In this document: positions 8,147 through 16,987 of the stretch, one piece after another
Position numbering within the stretch: the stretch's first letter is position 1
Layout of the letters: each line of letters starts with the position of its first letter
Source: Vulcanimicrobiota bacterium
Lineage (GTDB): Bacteria; Pseudomonadota; Gammaproteobacteria; Xanthomonadales; Rhodanobacteraceae
Length of the DNA stretch: 37,440 bases
NCBI GenBank assembly: GCA_903970555.1
Contig: CAJCJD010000094.1
Location: 1-37,440 of the forward strand
Direction of reading: 5' to 3'
The notes under the pieces: generated by a model
Seen by the model: only the letters and a program-made list of their open reading frames with translations
What the model was told of the DNA's origin: nothing
Databases searched by the model: none
Translations under genes and position numbers: made by a program

Positions 8147-8878
8147 ATGGATCTGCTCGAGAATTTGATTTATCCGATCAACCAGGCAGCCATCTTTGCC
8201 ATCGCCGGCTTTTACTTTTTATGCCGGCAACGCTACCGACCCGGCCTTGCATTGCTAGCGTGCGGCGCAGGCTGGCTATGGTTGTGTGCTACGCCCGCGA
8301 TGGCCATGCGCTTGCGCGAATCACTGGAGTACCACTATCCCGCGCGGCAAGCTTCTGCTTACCCCAAAGCCGACGCGATTGTGATTCTGGGCGGTGGCGC
8401 GTTGACACAATCAGGCTTGGACCCGGATGCGGACGACCCCTACGGCCCGGCCACACGCATCGGCTTCGGCCTGCAGCTATTTCGCAGCGCCCGCGCCGAC
8501 ATGGTGTTACTTTCCGGCGGCGACCAGGCTCAGCCGATGGCGAGAGGACTTCGCCGACAAGGCCTGCCCGTTGATGTCATGCGGATCGAAAGCACGAGCA
8601 CGAATACGCACGAAAACGCAGAGTTCTCGGCCGTCATGCTCAAGCGCGAAAAGCGGCTGCGCATCTTGTTGGTAACGTCCGGCTTTCACATGCCACGCGC
8701 GGCGGCGGCATTCATGAAGCAAGGGCTCGAGGTGATTCCCGCCCCTGCTTACGATCCCGTTCATCCATCCTGGGAAGATCATCCCTGGTGGCCGAAGCGG
8801 GCTGCTCTACGACTAAGCGGTCGCTGCCTGCGCGAATATGTCGGCATGTGGTGGTACCGGGTACGCGGCTGGGCCTGA
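8147..8878 (+). CDS. YdcF/SanA/ElyC-family (DUF218) membrane protein
   Basis: 243 residues. One or two N-terminal membrane segments (residues about 10-45) precede a DUF218 domain with AIVILGGGALTQSG, VLLSGGDQAQPMARGLRRQG, an ESTSTNTHENAE motif and LLVTSGFHMPRAAAAF. These are hallmarks of the YdcF/SanA/ElyC group, which is linked to envelope integrity and peptidoglycan or lipid-carrier handling. The reaction is not firmly known. AGGA lies about seven bases before the ATG. The gene is divergent from the exopolysaccharide operon and shares its 228-base upstream region, so it may be co-regulated with it. The next gene on this strand starts 91 bases after its stop. Confidence 0.87.
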   Translation: MDLLENLIYPINQAAIFAIAGFYFLCRQRYRPGLALLACGAGWLWLCATPAMAMRLRESLEYHYPARQASAYPKADAIVILGGGALTQSGLDPDADDPYGPATRIGFGLQLFRSARADMVLLSGGDQAQPMARGLRRQGLPVDVMRIESTSTNTHENAEFSAVMLKREKRLRILLVTSGFHMPRAAAAFMKQGLEVIPAPAYDPVHPSWEDHPWWPKRAALRLSGRCLREYVGMWWYRVRGWA

Positions 8879-8969
8879 GCATTCCAGATACTCCGTTGTT
8901 CAGCGACACTGGCAACCGGTTCCGCGCCCGGGCGGCTTCAAACTATCCTGCAGTGTAGGAACGACGACG

Positions 8970-9653
8970 ATGTTTAATGACTATCAGACACGAGTCGTTA
9001 ACGTTCATGATCTGCGTTCGGCTTTAAGTGTCCCCGCCACGGTAGGTCTGTTCGTCGGAACGACAGAGGAACTCGGTAACCATGGTATGTCGCTACCTCA
9101 CTCCATTAGCCGCGCGAGCAAAAAAAGGCAGCGGGAGTTTGTCGCTGGGCGATATTGCGCTTCACGCGCGCTAAAGAGCGCAGGCCATGAATTAGATGTC
9201 GAACTACCCATTGGTGAAGATAAGTTACCCAACTGGCCGTCAGGGTGGACGGGAAGCATCAGTCACTGCATAACCGTAACGGTAGCTGTTGCCAGTCAGA
9301 TTTCATTGCACGCTTCGCTCGGAGTGGATGTCGAAGAATGGATGGACGCGCAAGTTGCAGCGAATATCCAGTCCGAAATAGGGCTACCTAGCGAAATCGC
9401 CCTCTTTCACGACCTATCTCCTCACCACGCCCTAACTTTGCTGTTTTCCGCAAAGGAAACTCTCTATAAAGCGCTTTATCCGTCGGTGCGACAGTTCTTC
9501 GACTTCAAGGCCGTGCAAGCAGTGAATGTCACTGAAAGTACGCTTACGCTAAGACTTTGCATCAGCTTAGGAGAACGGTGGCCCTGTGGTAGCGACCTTG
9601 TCGTGACATACGCCCTCTTTCCCGATCACGTCTTTACGATGTTGTGCCTTTGA
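8970..9653 (+). CDS. 4'-phosphopantetheinyl transferase, EntD/Sfp-like
   Basis: 227 residues. It transfers the 4'-phosphopantetheine arm of CoA to a carrier-protein serine. Family motifs are in order: RASKKRQREFVAGRYCASRAL (EntD N-terminal pattern), a WTGSISHC motif, LGVDVEEW with the metal-binding Asp and Glu, and FSAKETLYKALYP with the Lys/Glu pair. The ATG at 8970 has AGGA upstream. The open frame continues back to 8838, inside the YdcF gene, but that stretch has no family similarity. Composition appears less GC-rich than the neighbours, by eye. No polyketide synthase, peptide synthetase or carrier protein is visible, so its target lies elsewhere. It converges with transketolase across 58 bases, which contain the small palindrome CACTTTAAGTG. 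Confidence 0.87.
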   Translation: MFNDYQTRVVNVHDLRSALSVPATVGLFVGTTEELGNHGMSLPHSISRASKKRQREFVAGRYCASRALKSAGHELDVELPIGEDKLPNWPSGWTGSISHCITVTVAVASQISLHASLGVDVEEWMDAQVAANIQSEIGLPSEIALFHDLSPHHALTLLFSAKETLYKALYPSVRQFFDFKAVQAVNVTESTLTLRLCISLGERWPCGSDLVVTYALFPDHVFTMLCL

Positions 9654-9711
9654 CGATCACGTGCACTTAGACGCGTTTGGTAGATTTGCCGCACTTTAAG
9701 TGACGCAATGT

Positions 9712-11760
9712 TCACGCCACCAGCAACGCCTTGGCGCGCGCACAAACGTTATCGACGGTGAACCCATATTCGCGCACTACGATTTCGCCAGGCGCCGAGG
9801 CGCCGAAACGCTCCACTCCGAGCATATCGCCATGGGCTCCCACATAGCGATCCCAGCCCTGAGATACACCAAGTTCCACGGCGAGTCTTGCAGTGACCGA
9901 TGGCGGTAGTACCGCATCGCGTTCGGCTTTCGGAAGCGCCTCGAACAACTCCCAGCTTGGCATTGAGACACAGCGCACGGCGATGCCCTCCTCTTGCAGG
10001 CGATCGGCCGCTGCCACGATGAGGCCGACTTCAGAGCCACTGGCGAGCAGGATGAGTTGGGGTTTGCCGTTGGGTGCATCACTCAATATATAAGCGCCGC
10101 GACGTAGACCATCAGCCGCGGCATAGCGGCCGCGGTCAAGCGTGGGTACTGCCTGCCGAGTCAGCACTAGCACCACCGGGCGATCGCGTGTTTCCACGGC
10201 AACACGCCAGGCCTCCGCGGTTTCGTTCGCATCGGCTGGACGAATCACGGTGAGGTTTGGAACCGCGCGCAGATTCGCCAACTGTTCTACCGGTTGATGG
10301 GTCGGGCCATCCTGACCTAGCCCGATGCTGTCGTGGGTGAATACATGGATGACATGCAAGTGCGACAGCGCTGCGAGTCGCATCGGTGGACGCATATAGT
10401 CGGAGAAGATAAGGAAGGTCGCACCGTAGGGAATGAATCCACCATGCGCAGCAAGTCCATTGACGATGGCGCCCATCGCATGTTCGCGTATGCCGTAGTG
10501 GATATTTCGCCCTTGATAGCTCCAACCGCCCTTATCAGACCCTTGCAGATCGTCGCCCTGCACTGAAGGTGGGTTGAAATCGCCAAAGCCTTTCAACACT
10601 GTCTTTGTCGAAGGATCGAGATCGGCCGAACCGCCGCTTAGGGTGGGCAGCCTGGATGCTATGGCGTTCATTACGTCGCCCGAGGCATCGCGCGTTGCGC
10701 GGCCCTTGGCACTCGCTGGAAATGTCGGTATCGCCTCATCCCAGCCTGATGGTAGTTCGCCGCGCAGGCTGCGCTGTAGTTCGGCAGAAAGCTCCGGAAA
10801 TGCTTTCGCATAAGTGCTCATGAGGTTGTTCCATGCCGCTTCATCACGCGCGCCGCGTTCGATGGCTTCACGAAGATGCGCCAGTGCTTTATCCGGTATC
10901 AGGAAACTAGGCTCTTCGGGCCAGCCCAGCTTCTGCTTGGTCTTCAGTACATTGGCCACGCCAAGTGGAGAGCCATGCGATTCGAAACTGTCTTGCTCAG
11001 GTGACCCGTAGCCGATATGCGTGCGCACCACAATAAATGACGGCCGCTCGGTTTCGTCATGCGCCGCCTGCAAGGCTGCATTGATAGCGGCCAGATCATT
11101 ACCATCCTCCACCCTAAAGATATGCCAGCCATAAGCCTGAAAGCGGGCGGCTCTATCTTCGGAGAAGGTGATGTCCGTGCCAGCAGACAACGTGACGCGG
11201 TTATCGTCGTAGATAAAGGTGAGCTTGCCGAGCTTAAGATGACCCGCCAACGAAGCGGCCTCTGAAGCAATACCTTCCATCAAATCGCCATCGCTGACCA
11301 TGGCATATGTTCGATGGTCGATGACGGTGTGATCGGGACGGTTGTAACGCGCAGCGAGTTGCGCTTCGGCCATGGCCATGCCAACTGCGTTGGCAGCTCC
11401 CTGCCCCAGCGGACCCGTTGTTACTTCCACGCCGGGTGTATGTCCGCGTTCGGGATGTCCCGGCGTCTTGCTACCCCATTCGCGAAATTGCTTGATCTCG
11501 TCCATTGGGAGGTCGTAGCCCGTCAGATGAAGCAGGCTATACAGCAACGCGGAAGCATGCCCGGGCGAGAGTACGAAACGATCGCGGTTAGGCCACTGAG
11601 GATTGTGGGGGTAATAGTGGAGCCAGCGCGTCCACAACACGTAAGCCGTCGGTGCAGCACCTAGCGGCATGCCAGGATGGCCGCTATCGGCTTTCTGCAC
11701 CATATCGACGGACAGGAAGCGGATGGTATCGATGCATTGCTGGTCGAGTTCGGCGGTCAT
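9712..11760 (-). CDS. tkt: Transketolase
   Basis: 682 residues, normal for bacterial transketolase. It moves two-carbon units between sugar phosphates in the pentose phosphate pathway using thiamine diphosphate and a divalent metal. Evident signatures are [21 protein letters not shown] near the start, [19 protein letters not shown], the [22 protein letters not shown] region, the TPP/metal loop SDGDLMEG, the second-domain [15 protein letters not shown], and [20 protein letters not shown]. The ATG at 11760 gives the standard N-terminus (MTAELDQQ). The frame extends 44 codons upstream without similarity. It stands alone, convergent with the phosphopantetheinyl transferase and divergent from a crotonase gene. 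It may supply erythrose-4-phosphate and NADPH precursors. No special regulation is visible. Confidence 0.96.
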   Translation of the reverse strand: MTAELDQQCIDTIRFLSVDMVQKADSGHPGMPLGAAPTAYVLWTRWLHYYPHNPQWPNRDRFVLSPGHASALLYSLLHLTGYDLPMDEIKQFREWGSKTPGHPERGHTPGVEVTTGPLGQGAANAVGMAMAEAQLAARYNRPDHTVIDHRTYAMVSDGDLMEGIASEAASLAGHLKLGKLTFIYDDNRVTLSAGTDITFSEDRAARFQAYGWHIFRVEDGNDLAAINAALQAAHDETERPSFIVVRTHIGYGSPEQDSFESHGSPLGVANVLKTKQKLGWPEEPSFLIPDKALAHLREAIERGARDEAAWNNLMSTYAKAFPELSAELQRSLRGELPSGWDEAIPTFPASAKGRATRDASGDVMNAIASRLPTLSGGSADLDPSTKTVLKGFGDFNPPSVQGDDLQGSDKGGWSYQGRNIHYGIREHAMGAIVNGLAAHGGFIPYGATFLIFSDYMRPPMRLAALSHLHVIHVFTHDSIGLGQDGPTHQPVEQLANLRAVPNLTVIRPADANETAEAWRVAVETRDRPVVLVLTRQAVPTLDRGRYAAADGLRRGAYILSDAPNGKPQLILLASGSEVGLIVAAADRLQEEGIAVRCVSMPSWELFEALPKAERDAVLPPSVTARLAVELGVSQGWDRYVGAHGDMLGVERFGASAPGEIVVREYGFTVDNVCARAKALLVA

Positions 11761-12107
11761 AGGAGCAGCCTGGTGAGGTGCAAGATGGAGTGCGTGGCGA
11801 TGCGCGTGTCCCATGCGTGCTGATCTGCAAGCAGCATGACACGTGATCGAACCACGAGACCGGGTCCCGCCCACCATACGCTTGATATCCATACTGGGCG
11901 TGAGAGAAGCATTAAAAAAACCTCACACGCGCGCGTCATGAGCCTGTTCTATGTTTTAAAAAGTCGACTGTATTTCAGTGACTCACGCGCAAGCCAAAAC
12001 AGACATTTCCGGACTATGGTGTAGTCGATACCATCGTCCAATGGCGCGCTGCGGGAAACCGTGCGACATACACATGGTCATTGCGTGTATGAGCGACAGG
12101 AGTCCCC
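11761..12107. other. Intergenic region between divergent transketolase and crotonase genes
   Basis: About 350 bases with no convincing gene. It holds a run of seven A (near 11915), an alternating CG stretch (near 11930) and the inverted repeat described separately. Promoters for both flanking genes should lie here, but I could not assign a clear -35/-10 pair. Confidence 0.5.
12067..12091. repeat. Inverted repeat (possible operator or mRNA hairpin) before the crotonase gene
   Basis: CATACAC (12067-12073) is repeated in inverted form as GTGTATG (12085-12091), with an 11-base spacer. It ends just before the AGGAG ribosome-binding site of the gene starting at 12108. It could be an operator for a dimeric regulator or an RNA hairpin affecting translation. 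Seven-base arms can arise by chance, so support is limited. Confidence 0.35.
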
Positions 12108-12944
12108 ATGAAAGCTACAAACACTAACGCTCAACTTCGAGTCTCGCAGCGTTCACCGGCTTACTGGCGCGTGACGATCGACAATCCGCCGATCAACGTG
12201 ATGGGGCCGCAAATGGTCCGCGAATTCCAGGAGCTCATCAACGCACTCGAAACCGATGAGCATGTCAGAGTCGTCGTCTTCGATAGTGCTGTAGATGGCT
12301 ATTTCCTTAATCATTCTGATTTCACTGCCAAGCTCGAAGATCTGACTGGCATGCCTGCAGGGCCCTCGGGCTTGCCTCCGTGGCCAGACTTCCTTGTTCG
12401 TCTGCCGCGAGCGCCTATCGCCTCCATTGCCCTAATTCGCGGGCGGGCAACGGGCAATGGAAGTGAAATCAATCTCGCGTGCGACATGAGTTTTGCCAGT
12501 CGTGAAAAGGCCATCATTTCGCAGTGGGAAGTGGGTGTAGGTATGGTCGCAGGCGGCGGTCCCATGGCTCGACTGCCTCGGCTCATAGGCCGAAACCGCG
12601 CCCTGGAAGTGCTTCTGGGTTCGGAAGACATCAGAGGTGACCAAGCCGAAGCCTACGGCTATGTGAATCGATCCCTGCCCGACGCCGATTTGGACGCGTT
12701 CGTGGAAGCACTCGCAACTAGGATCGCCAGGTTTGACAAATGGGCGATCGCCAACACCAAGCGTCTCGTCAATACGAGCCTTGCACCTGACGTTGAGCTC
12801 GGCGCCGGATGGGATGCATGCATCGCGTCGCTAGGGCGTCCTGCCGCACAAGAGAATATCAAGGCTTTAATGGCGCGTGGTTTCCACAAACCGGGCGACA
12901 TAGAAGACCGACTTGGATTCCACATAGGCGAGCTTTCGCACTAA
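12108..12944 (+). CDS. Enoyl-CoA hydratase/isomerase (crotonase) family protein
   Basis: 278 residues of a cytoplasmic crotonase-fold protein. RVTIDNPPINVMGPQM at about 20-35 is the family entry motif. VVVFDSAVDGYFLNHSDF, IALIRGRATGNGSEINLACD (oxyanion-hole loop) and PMARLPRLIGRNRALEVLL follow. The glutamate pair used by classical hydratases is not evident: the region 'GVGMVAGGGPMARLPRLIG' has no Glu at the usual positions, so the exact reaction is uncertain. AGGAG precedes the ATG. The GlcG-like gene follows after 34 bases, so the two are likely one operon. A paralogue with a signal peptide lies at 19063. No signal peptide is seen here. Confidence 0.85.
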   Translation: MKATNTNAQLRVSQRSPAYWRVTIDNPPINVMGPQMVREFQELINALETDEHVRVVVFDSAVDGYFLNHSDFTAKLEDLTGMPAGPSGLPPWPDFLVRLPRAPIASIALIRGRATGNGSEINLACDMSFASREKAIISQWEVGVGMVAGGGPMARLPRLIGRNRALEVLLGSEDIRGDQAEAYGYVNRSLPDADLDAFVEALATRIARFDKWAIANTKRLVNTSLAPDVELGAGWDACIASLGRPAAQENIKALMARGFHKPGDIEDRLGFHIGELSH

Positions 12945-12978
12945 GCGACCACTCGCCCCTTCGCGAAATGAGCAACTT

Positions 12979-13368
12979 ATGGATCTGCTTACGACAGCCA
13001 AAGCCCTTGCCGAACGTGTGGAAGCCGAGGCGACACGCGCCAAGGTTCCCGTAGCGGTAAGCGTCATCGACATCCATGGCAACCTTGTGCTTCAGCACCG
13101 GATGAATGGCGCGCCGTTGTTTTCACTCGAACTATCAGAACGCAAGGCCTACACGTCCGCACTGATACGAATACGCACGGCCGATCTCGTTCCGCTTGTG
13201 CAGCCGGGTCAGTCACTTTTTCCACTTCTTGCCGTGTCTGGCGGCCGCTACTCCGCCATGGGAGGAGGGGTTCCGCTTACCCAAGATGGTGAAGTATTCG
13301 CCGGGATTGGTGTAAGCGGTGGGACGACCGAGCAAGACATCGCCGTTGTCGAGGCGGCGGTTCGATAG
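12979..13368 (+). CDS. GlcG/HbpS-like (DUF336) small protein
   Basis: 129 residues covering the whole family domain: LLTTAKALAERVEAEATR helix, VPVAVSVIDIHGNLVLQHRMNG strand pair, SERKAYTSAL, and the GGGVPL/GEVFAGIGVSGGT motif ending EQDIAVVEAAV. Members include GlcG of the glycolate operon and the haem-binding extracellular HbpS. The ligand of this one is unknown. There is no signal peptide, so it is probably cytoplasmic. It lies 34 bases after the crotonase gene on the same strand without a strong ribosome-binding site, suggesting co-transcription. Association of this domain with a crotonase hints at a small-molecule or redox role. Confidence 0.85.
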   Translation: MDLLTTAKALAERVEAEATRAKVPVAVSVIDIHGNLVLQHRMNGAPLFSLELSERKAYTSALIRIRTADLVPLVQPGQSLFPLLAVSGGRYSAMGGGVPLTQDGEVFAGIGVSGGTTEQDIAVVEAAVR

Positions 13369-13511
13369 ATGAGTCGACGTCGACGTTATGATGGCAAAGT
13401 TCGTGACTGCAGCCTCGGACAAGTGGCCGCGACTGTGTCCCATTTTTTCAATGGAACCATGCCGTCAATAGTCGGCCTTACCTTCATGGAGGCCGAACGC
13501 CATGAGCGGAA

Positions 13512-14186
13512 TCACTTGAAGAGGCTGAGAAGCGCCTTTGCACCCGCTGTCGAGGACGCAGGGTTTTGACCCGTGACAAGGCGACCATCGATGATCGCAA
13601 AGCTCTCCCAATTCGGCTTCTTTTCGAAATGAGCACCCAGCTTTTTGAGCTCATCTTCGACCAGGAAGGGAACAACATGCGTGAGTTGTACCTCTTCTTC
13701 CTCTTCGTTCGTAAATCCAGTCACCCGCTTGCCCTTCACTAACGGCTCTCCGTTATGTTTCACATGCCTGAGTACACCGGGGGCGTGACACACCAGAGCA
13801 ATGGGCTTGCCGCTGTCATAGAACGTTTCGAGCAACTTGATCGATACCGGATCTTCGGCAAGATCCCACATGGGACCGTGCCCTCCCGAATAGAACACGG
13901 TGTCGAAATCATCGGCCGATACGGAGTCAAGGCGAACTGTGTTTGCCAAAACCGCCAAAGCCGCCTTATCCGCTTTGATGCGGGTCTGAGCAGGTGTTTG
14001 GTTGTTGGGGTCATCACTCTTAGGGTCAATCGGCGGCTGACCACCTTTTGGTGAGGCCACCGTCACCGACGCTCCTGCGTCAGTAAATACATAGTACGGA
14101 GCGGCAAACTCTTCCAGCCAAAAGCCGGTCTTACGCCCGGTGTTTCCGAGTTTGTCGTGTGAAGTGACTACGATGAGTATCTTCAT
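13512..14186 (-). CDS. DJ-1/PfpI-family type 1 glutamine amidotransferase-like protein (Hsp31-like)
   Basis: 224 residues. The N-terminus MKILIVVTSHDKLGNTGRKT and the FAAPYYVFTDAGASVTVASPKGG region are typical of the Hsp31/glyoxalase III-like branch. DTVFYSGGHGPMWDLAED and the nucleophile elbow ALVCHAPGVL place the reactive cysteine in a C-H pair. A C-terminal VTGQNPASSTAGAKALL motif is also characteristic. Members act as glyoxalases or deglycases, or as stress chaperones in the cytoplasm. Which applies here is unclear. GAGGAC lies about nine bases before the ATG. It converges with the GlcG-like gene and follows the DksA-like gene on the same strand after a 312-base gap, so it likely has its own promoter. 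Confidence 0.9.
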   Translation of the reverse strand: MKILIVVTSHDKLGNTGRKTGFWLEEFAAPYYVFTDAGASVTVASPKGGQPPIDPKSDDPNNQTPAQTRIKADKAALAVLANTVRLDSVSADDFDTVFYSGGHGPMWDLAEDPVSIKLLETFYDSGKPIALVCHAPGVLRHVKHNGEPLVKGKRVTGFTNEEEEEVQLTHVVPFLVEDELKKLGAHFEKKPNWESFAIIDGRLVTGQNPASSTAGAKALLSLFK

Positions 14187-14498
14187 GCTCTAGTCCTCAA
14201 GAACTGACTTGGATTAGACACCTAAGCCGAGAGCGCAAAATTTCATTGCGACGCATCCTCCATGGCCCCTCTTTCCGGCCACCTTGTTGGCGTGTAGGCT
14301 GCTCCGATTCGTGCAGATCGTCTATTGAGCTTTGGTATCGATTTCGGTTGACATTTGGCACGCAGGCGGCCTCCACCCTGGAAGTCCATCACGGGTGGTC
14401 ACAGTGCGACAGTGAAATGGGGTGGAGTGTGTGAACGCTGTTCGGGATGCAGCCTTTTAACGCTGCAGCCGTGGGTGGCGACATCGAGCGGAAGGCTG
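14187..14498. other. Intergenic region upstream of the DJ-1/PfpI gene
   Basis: 312 bases with no supported gene. It should contain the promoter of the DJ-1-family gene and the transcript end of the DksA-like gene. I saw no clear -35/-10 pair and no terminator hairpin. Confidence 0.45.
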
Positions 14499-14894
14499 TT
14501 AACGACGGATATCGGCTTCTTCCTGCTGCGCTTCCTCGACCGTGAGCACAGCTTCGGGAATTTCAATCAATCGAGCTCGAGGAATAGGCTTTCCGCTTTT
14601 TTCAGAATAGCCATATGTTCCCTGGTCGATTTTCAGTAGCGCATGTTCAACCTGGGCAAGCCGCTTCAGGTTTAGATTGAATTGAGCCTCATCGTTCTCT
14701 TGGATCGCCATCCTCTCGGCACTGTCCGCATCGTCATGTGCCTCTCCTCCCGCCTCATATTGAAGTACCTCTTCCTCGGAAGCGGACAAGTCGGCGACTT
14801 TTATCAGCTCACTGCGTAAATCAACCAACCGTTTCTTTTGGCCCTCGAGAAATGCCTTATCAAGGGCTTGCGGCGGGCGCTCATGGCTGTTCAT
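14499..14894 (-). CDS. TraR/DksA-family protein without zinc-finger cysteines
   Basis: 131 residues. Two helices forming the coiled coil (FLEGQKKRLVDLRSELIK and AERMAIQENDEAQFNLNLKRL) flank a tip that reads DDADSA, matching the DxxDxA motif DksA inserts into the RNA polymerase secondary channel. The zinc-finger region keeps the family pattern (TYGYSEKSGKPIPRARLIEIPEA), but both C-x2-C pairs are replaced (SEKS and VEEA), leaving no metal ligands. It therefore resembles cysteine-free DksA paralogues, which can work under zinc limitation or oxidative stress. It likely binds RNA polymerase. The ATG at 14894 is chosen over an upstream frame start at 14948 because family similarity begins there. 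It follows the DUF3011 gene on the same strand, beyond a terminator. Confidence 0.85.
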   Translation of the reverse strand: MNSHERPPQALDKAFLEGQKKRLVDLRSELIKVADLSASEEEVLQYEAGGEAHDDADSAERMAIQENDEAQFNLNLKRLAQVEHALLKIDQGTYGYSEKSGKPIPRARLIEIPEAVLTVEEAQQEEADIRR

Positions 14895-14973
14895 GACGTT
14901 TTCCTCCACACGGCGTGTTATCTGTGAGCCGATAACACAAACATACATCCGGGGTAGCTAAATCGATGAGAAG

Positions 14974-14997
14974 AACCCCCACCTTTCGGTGGAGGTT
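14974..14997 (-). terminator. Rho-independent-type terminator after the DUF3011 gene
   Basis: Arms 14974-14983 and 14988-14997 pair over ten positions with one mismatch around a four-base loop. On the minus strand the stem is followed by TTCTTCTC, a weak pyrimidine tract. It lies 18 bases past the DUF3011 stop, in the right orientation to end that transcript before the DksA-like gene. Confidence 0.65.
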
Positions 14998-15014
14998 CCG
15001 TTTGCAGTGGTCGA

Positions 15015-15518
15015 TCAATAACGCCGATTGATGATGAAGTTGGCGCGGCATCCGCGATTGACCCAAATGCCATTGGGTTGCACGCCCCAAGTCCTACCCT
15101 GTTGGCAACTTGCGCTGGAGAGTTGGTTGGTGATGCGAACGTCGTCGCCACGCTGAATATTGACCGGGCACAGCCGATAATTATTGCCGCTACTTTCGCA
15201 GCGCATCTGCTGCGGCTGACGTCCACCGCCACCCCAACCGCCACGAGCTGGCGCAAATTGGCCGCGGCAACCGCCGTTCACCCAGATGCCGTTTCGATCG
15301 AAGCCCCAAGTTTGACCGCGAATACACGCTGCCTTGGACGATTGCTGCACAAGTATCGCGTCACGCCAGGACACCTGGCAGCGTGCGTAACGATTGTCGT
15401 TGCTGGCGCAGTAGGTGCCGCCTCCCTGTGCGTGTGCCGTTGGGGTGACGGCCGTCAACGCAAAACTGGCGATCACAGTGATCGCGGCGTAGAACAGAAC
15501 CTTGCGTAAGGTATTCAT
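15015..15518 (-). CDS. Exported DUF3011-domain protein
   Basis: 167 residues. A signal peptide (VLFYAAITVIASFALTAVTPTAHA, cleavage after AHA) is followed by two copies of a short module. Each has a C-x-S-x-x-x-x-Y-x-x-C start (YCASNDNRYARCQ and RCESSGNNYRLCP), a CxxGxTWG motif (CIRGQTWGFDRNG and CQQGRTWGVQPNG) and a GIWVNxGCR end, separated by a Gly/Arg/Gln-rich linker. The eight cysteines suggest disulfides in the periplasm or outside the cell. DUF3011 function is unknown. AAGGAGCG lies just before the ATG at 15518. The frame extends upstream to 15599 without a signal sequence. A terminator follows. It is probably a single-gene unit. Confidence 0.9.
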   Translation of the reverse strand: MNTLRKVLFYAAITVIASFALTAVTPTAHAQGGGTYCASNDNRYARCQVSWRDAILVQQSSKAACIRGQTWGFDRNGIWVNGGCRGQFAPARGGWGGGGRQPQQMRCESSGNNYRLCPVNIQRGDDVRITNQLSSASCQQGRTWGVQPNGIWVNRGCRANFIINRRY

Positions 15519-15973
15519 CACGCGCTCCTTTGAAAAACGACGTATACGAACCCGTTGGCAATATCGACGAGTGCCATGTGCCCTCGTCGGCGGAGACAAC
15601 CGAACTTCTATCGGTGAAACCTGATTTGGAGTTTAGTCTGGAAGAGCTGCGGTTGCCGATTTGTTGCAGATACTCGCGTGCTACGGACTTTTGGGACTAT
15701 CAAATCCATGGTGCCACTTTTTGCGACGATTTATCGAGCATCGCAAGGAATGCATATAAATAACTGTTTCAATTAAATATTTCATCGACGATGGATGAAC
15801 TGCATGGTTAAGCGACATGCGGCAATCGTCGGGTGGGATTGATCGCTACGTAATGAAATCTTCAAGAACGGGCCACCGACAAGGCATACAGTTGGCAATG
15901 CAGTTGGCTAGAGCCCGTTTAAGTCTTGCTAGAAGACCATGTTGCACCCCACCCCACTACTCGAGGATCTCAA
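15519..15973. other. AT-richer intergenic region between divergent DUF3011 and chloroperoxidase-like genes
   Basis: 455 bases without a supported gene. The middle part (about 15740-15790) is noticeably AT-rich (ATATAAATAACTG, AATTAAATATTT), as expected for divergent promoters. A 77-codon open frame from 15530 starts with TTG, has no ribosome-binding site and no recognisable domain, and was not called. Confidence 0.5.
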
Positions 15974-16801
15974 ATGAGCAGCACGATCACTACGAAAGAT
16001 GGCGTCGAAATTTTCTATAAGGATTGGGGAACGGGACAGCCCATTGTGTTCAGTCACGGCTGGCCACTGTCAGCGGACGATTGGGATGCTCAGATGTTGT
16101 TCTTCCTAAGTCATGGCTATAGGGTCATTGCGCATGATCGCCGCGGTCATGGCCGATCCACCCAAACGGCCGACGGCAATGACATGGACCACTATGCGGC
16201 TGATCTGGCAGCGCTCACGGAAGCACTCGATCTGCGCAACGCCATCCATATTGGGCATTCGACCGGCGGTGGGGAAGTAGCGCATTACGTCGCGCGACAT
16301 GGTCAGGAGCGTACGGCAAAGGTTGTGCTTATCAGCGCAGTCCCGCCGATCATGGTCAAGACGAAGGACAATCCAGATGGCACGCCGATTGAAGTCTTCG
16401 ATGCGCTTCGCGCACAACTTGCTGCAAACAGAGCCCAGTTCTACCTCGACGTTGCTGGCGGCCCCTTTTATGGATTCAATCGCCCCGGCGCAAAGGCTTC
16501 TGAAGGCATCATTCAAAACTGGTGGCGCCAAGGCATGATGGGAGGCACCAAGGCGCACTATGACTGCATCAAGGCCTTCTCCGAGACGGATTTTACGGAA
16601 GACTTAAAAAAGATCCATCAGCCCGCGCTGGTTCTCCATGGAGACGATGATCAAGTTGTCCCCTACAAAGATGCTGGCGTACTTTCAGCCAAGCTTCTGA
16701 AGAATGCGACGCTCAAGATTTACCCAGGATATCCACATGGAGCGTTCACCACTCATGCTGATGTCATCAATCCGGATTTGCTCGCCTTCATAAAGAGCTA
16801 G
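15974..16801 (+). CDS. Alpha/beta hydrolase, non-haem chloroperoxidase-like
   Basis: 275 residues, the usual length. The family pattern is complete: [30 protein letters not shown] with the oxyanion-hole [18 protein letters not shown], the nucleophile elbow GHSTGG (Ser at about 98), [15 protein letters not shown] with the acid residue, and YPGYPHGAF with the catalytic histidine. Such cofactor-free enzymes are annotated as haloperoxidases because they can make peracids, but their natural role is often esterase or lactonase. No signal peptide, so cytoplasmic. GAGGA precedes the ATG at 15974. The frame starts earlier at 15926 without similarity. It converges with the epoxide hydrolase gene. Confidence 0.93.
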   Translation: MSSTITTKDGVEIFYKDWGTGQPIVFSHGWPLSADDWDAQMLFFLSHGYRVIAHDRRGHGRSTQTADGNDMDHYAADLAALTEALDLRNAIHIGHSTGGGEVAHYVARHGQERTAKVVLISAVPPIMVKTKDNPDGTPIEVFDALRAQLAANRAQFYLDVAGGPFYGFNRPGAKASEGIIQNWWRQGMMGGTKAHYDCIKAFSETDFTEDLKKIHQPALVLHGDDDQVVPYKDAGVLSAKLLKNATLKIYPGYPHGAFTTHADVINPDLLAFIKS

Positions 16802-16987
16802 ACCCAAATCAAAATGTCGTTGAAGCCCCTGCCTCATCGATACGAATGGCGATGTGGTCGGGGCAACACGATATTGCATAAGCCAACAATACTCAGAGTT
16901 ACCTGCTGCACAGCTCTTCGATCTTTCCAACTCGTATCTGGCGAATTTCACTGCGTCATTTGTGATGCCGTCGGATCTCGACAAGGT

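Noticed and set aside
9690..9700. CACTTTAAGTG palindrome between converging genes as a terminator
   Set aside because: Five-base arms around one base, no GC-rich stem and no T-run.
13369..13569. 66-codon frame starting right after the GlcG-like stop (MSRRRRYDGK)
   Set aside because: It runs into the DJ-1 gene on the other strand, has no ribosome-binding site and no domain.
15530..15763. 77-codon frame between the DUF3011 and chloroperoxidase-like genes
   Set aside because: TTG start, no ribosome-binding site, no similarity; it lies over the divergent promoter region.
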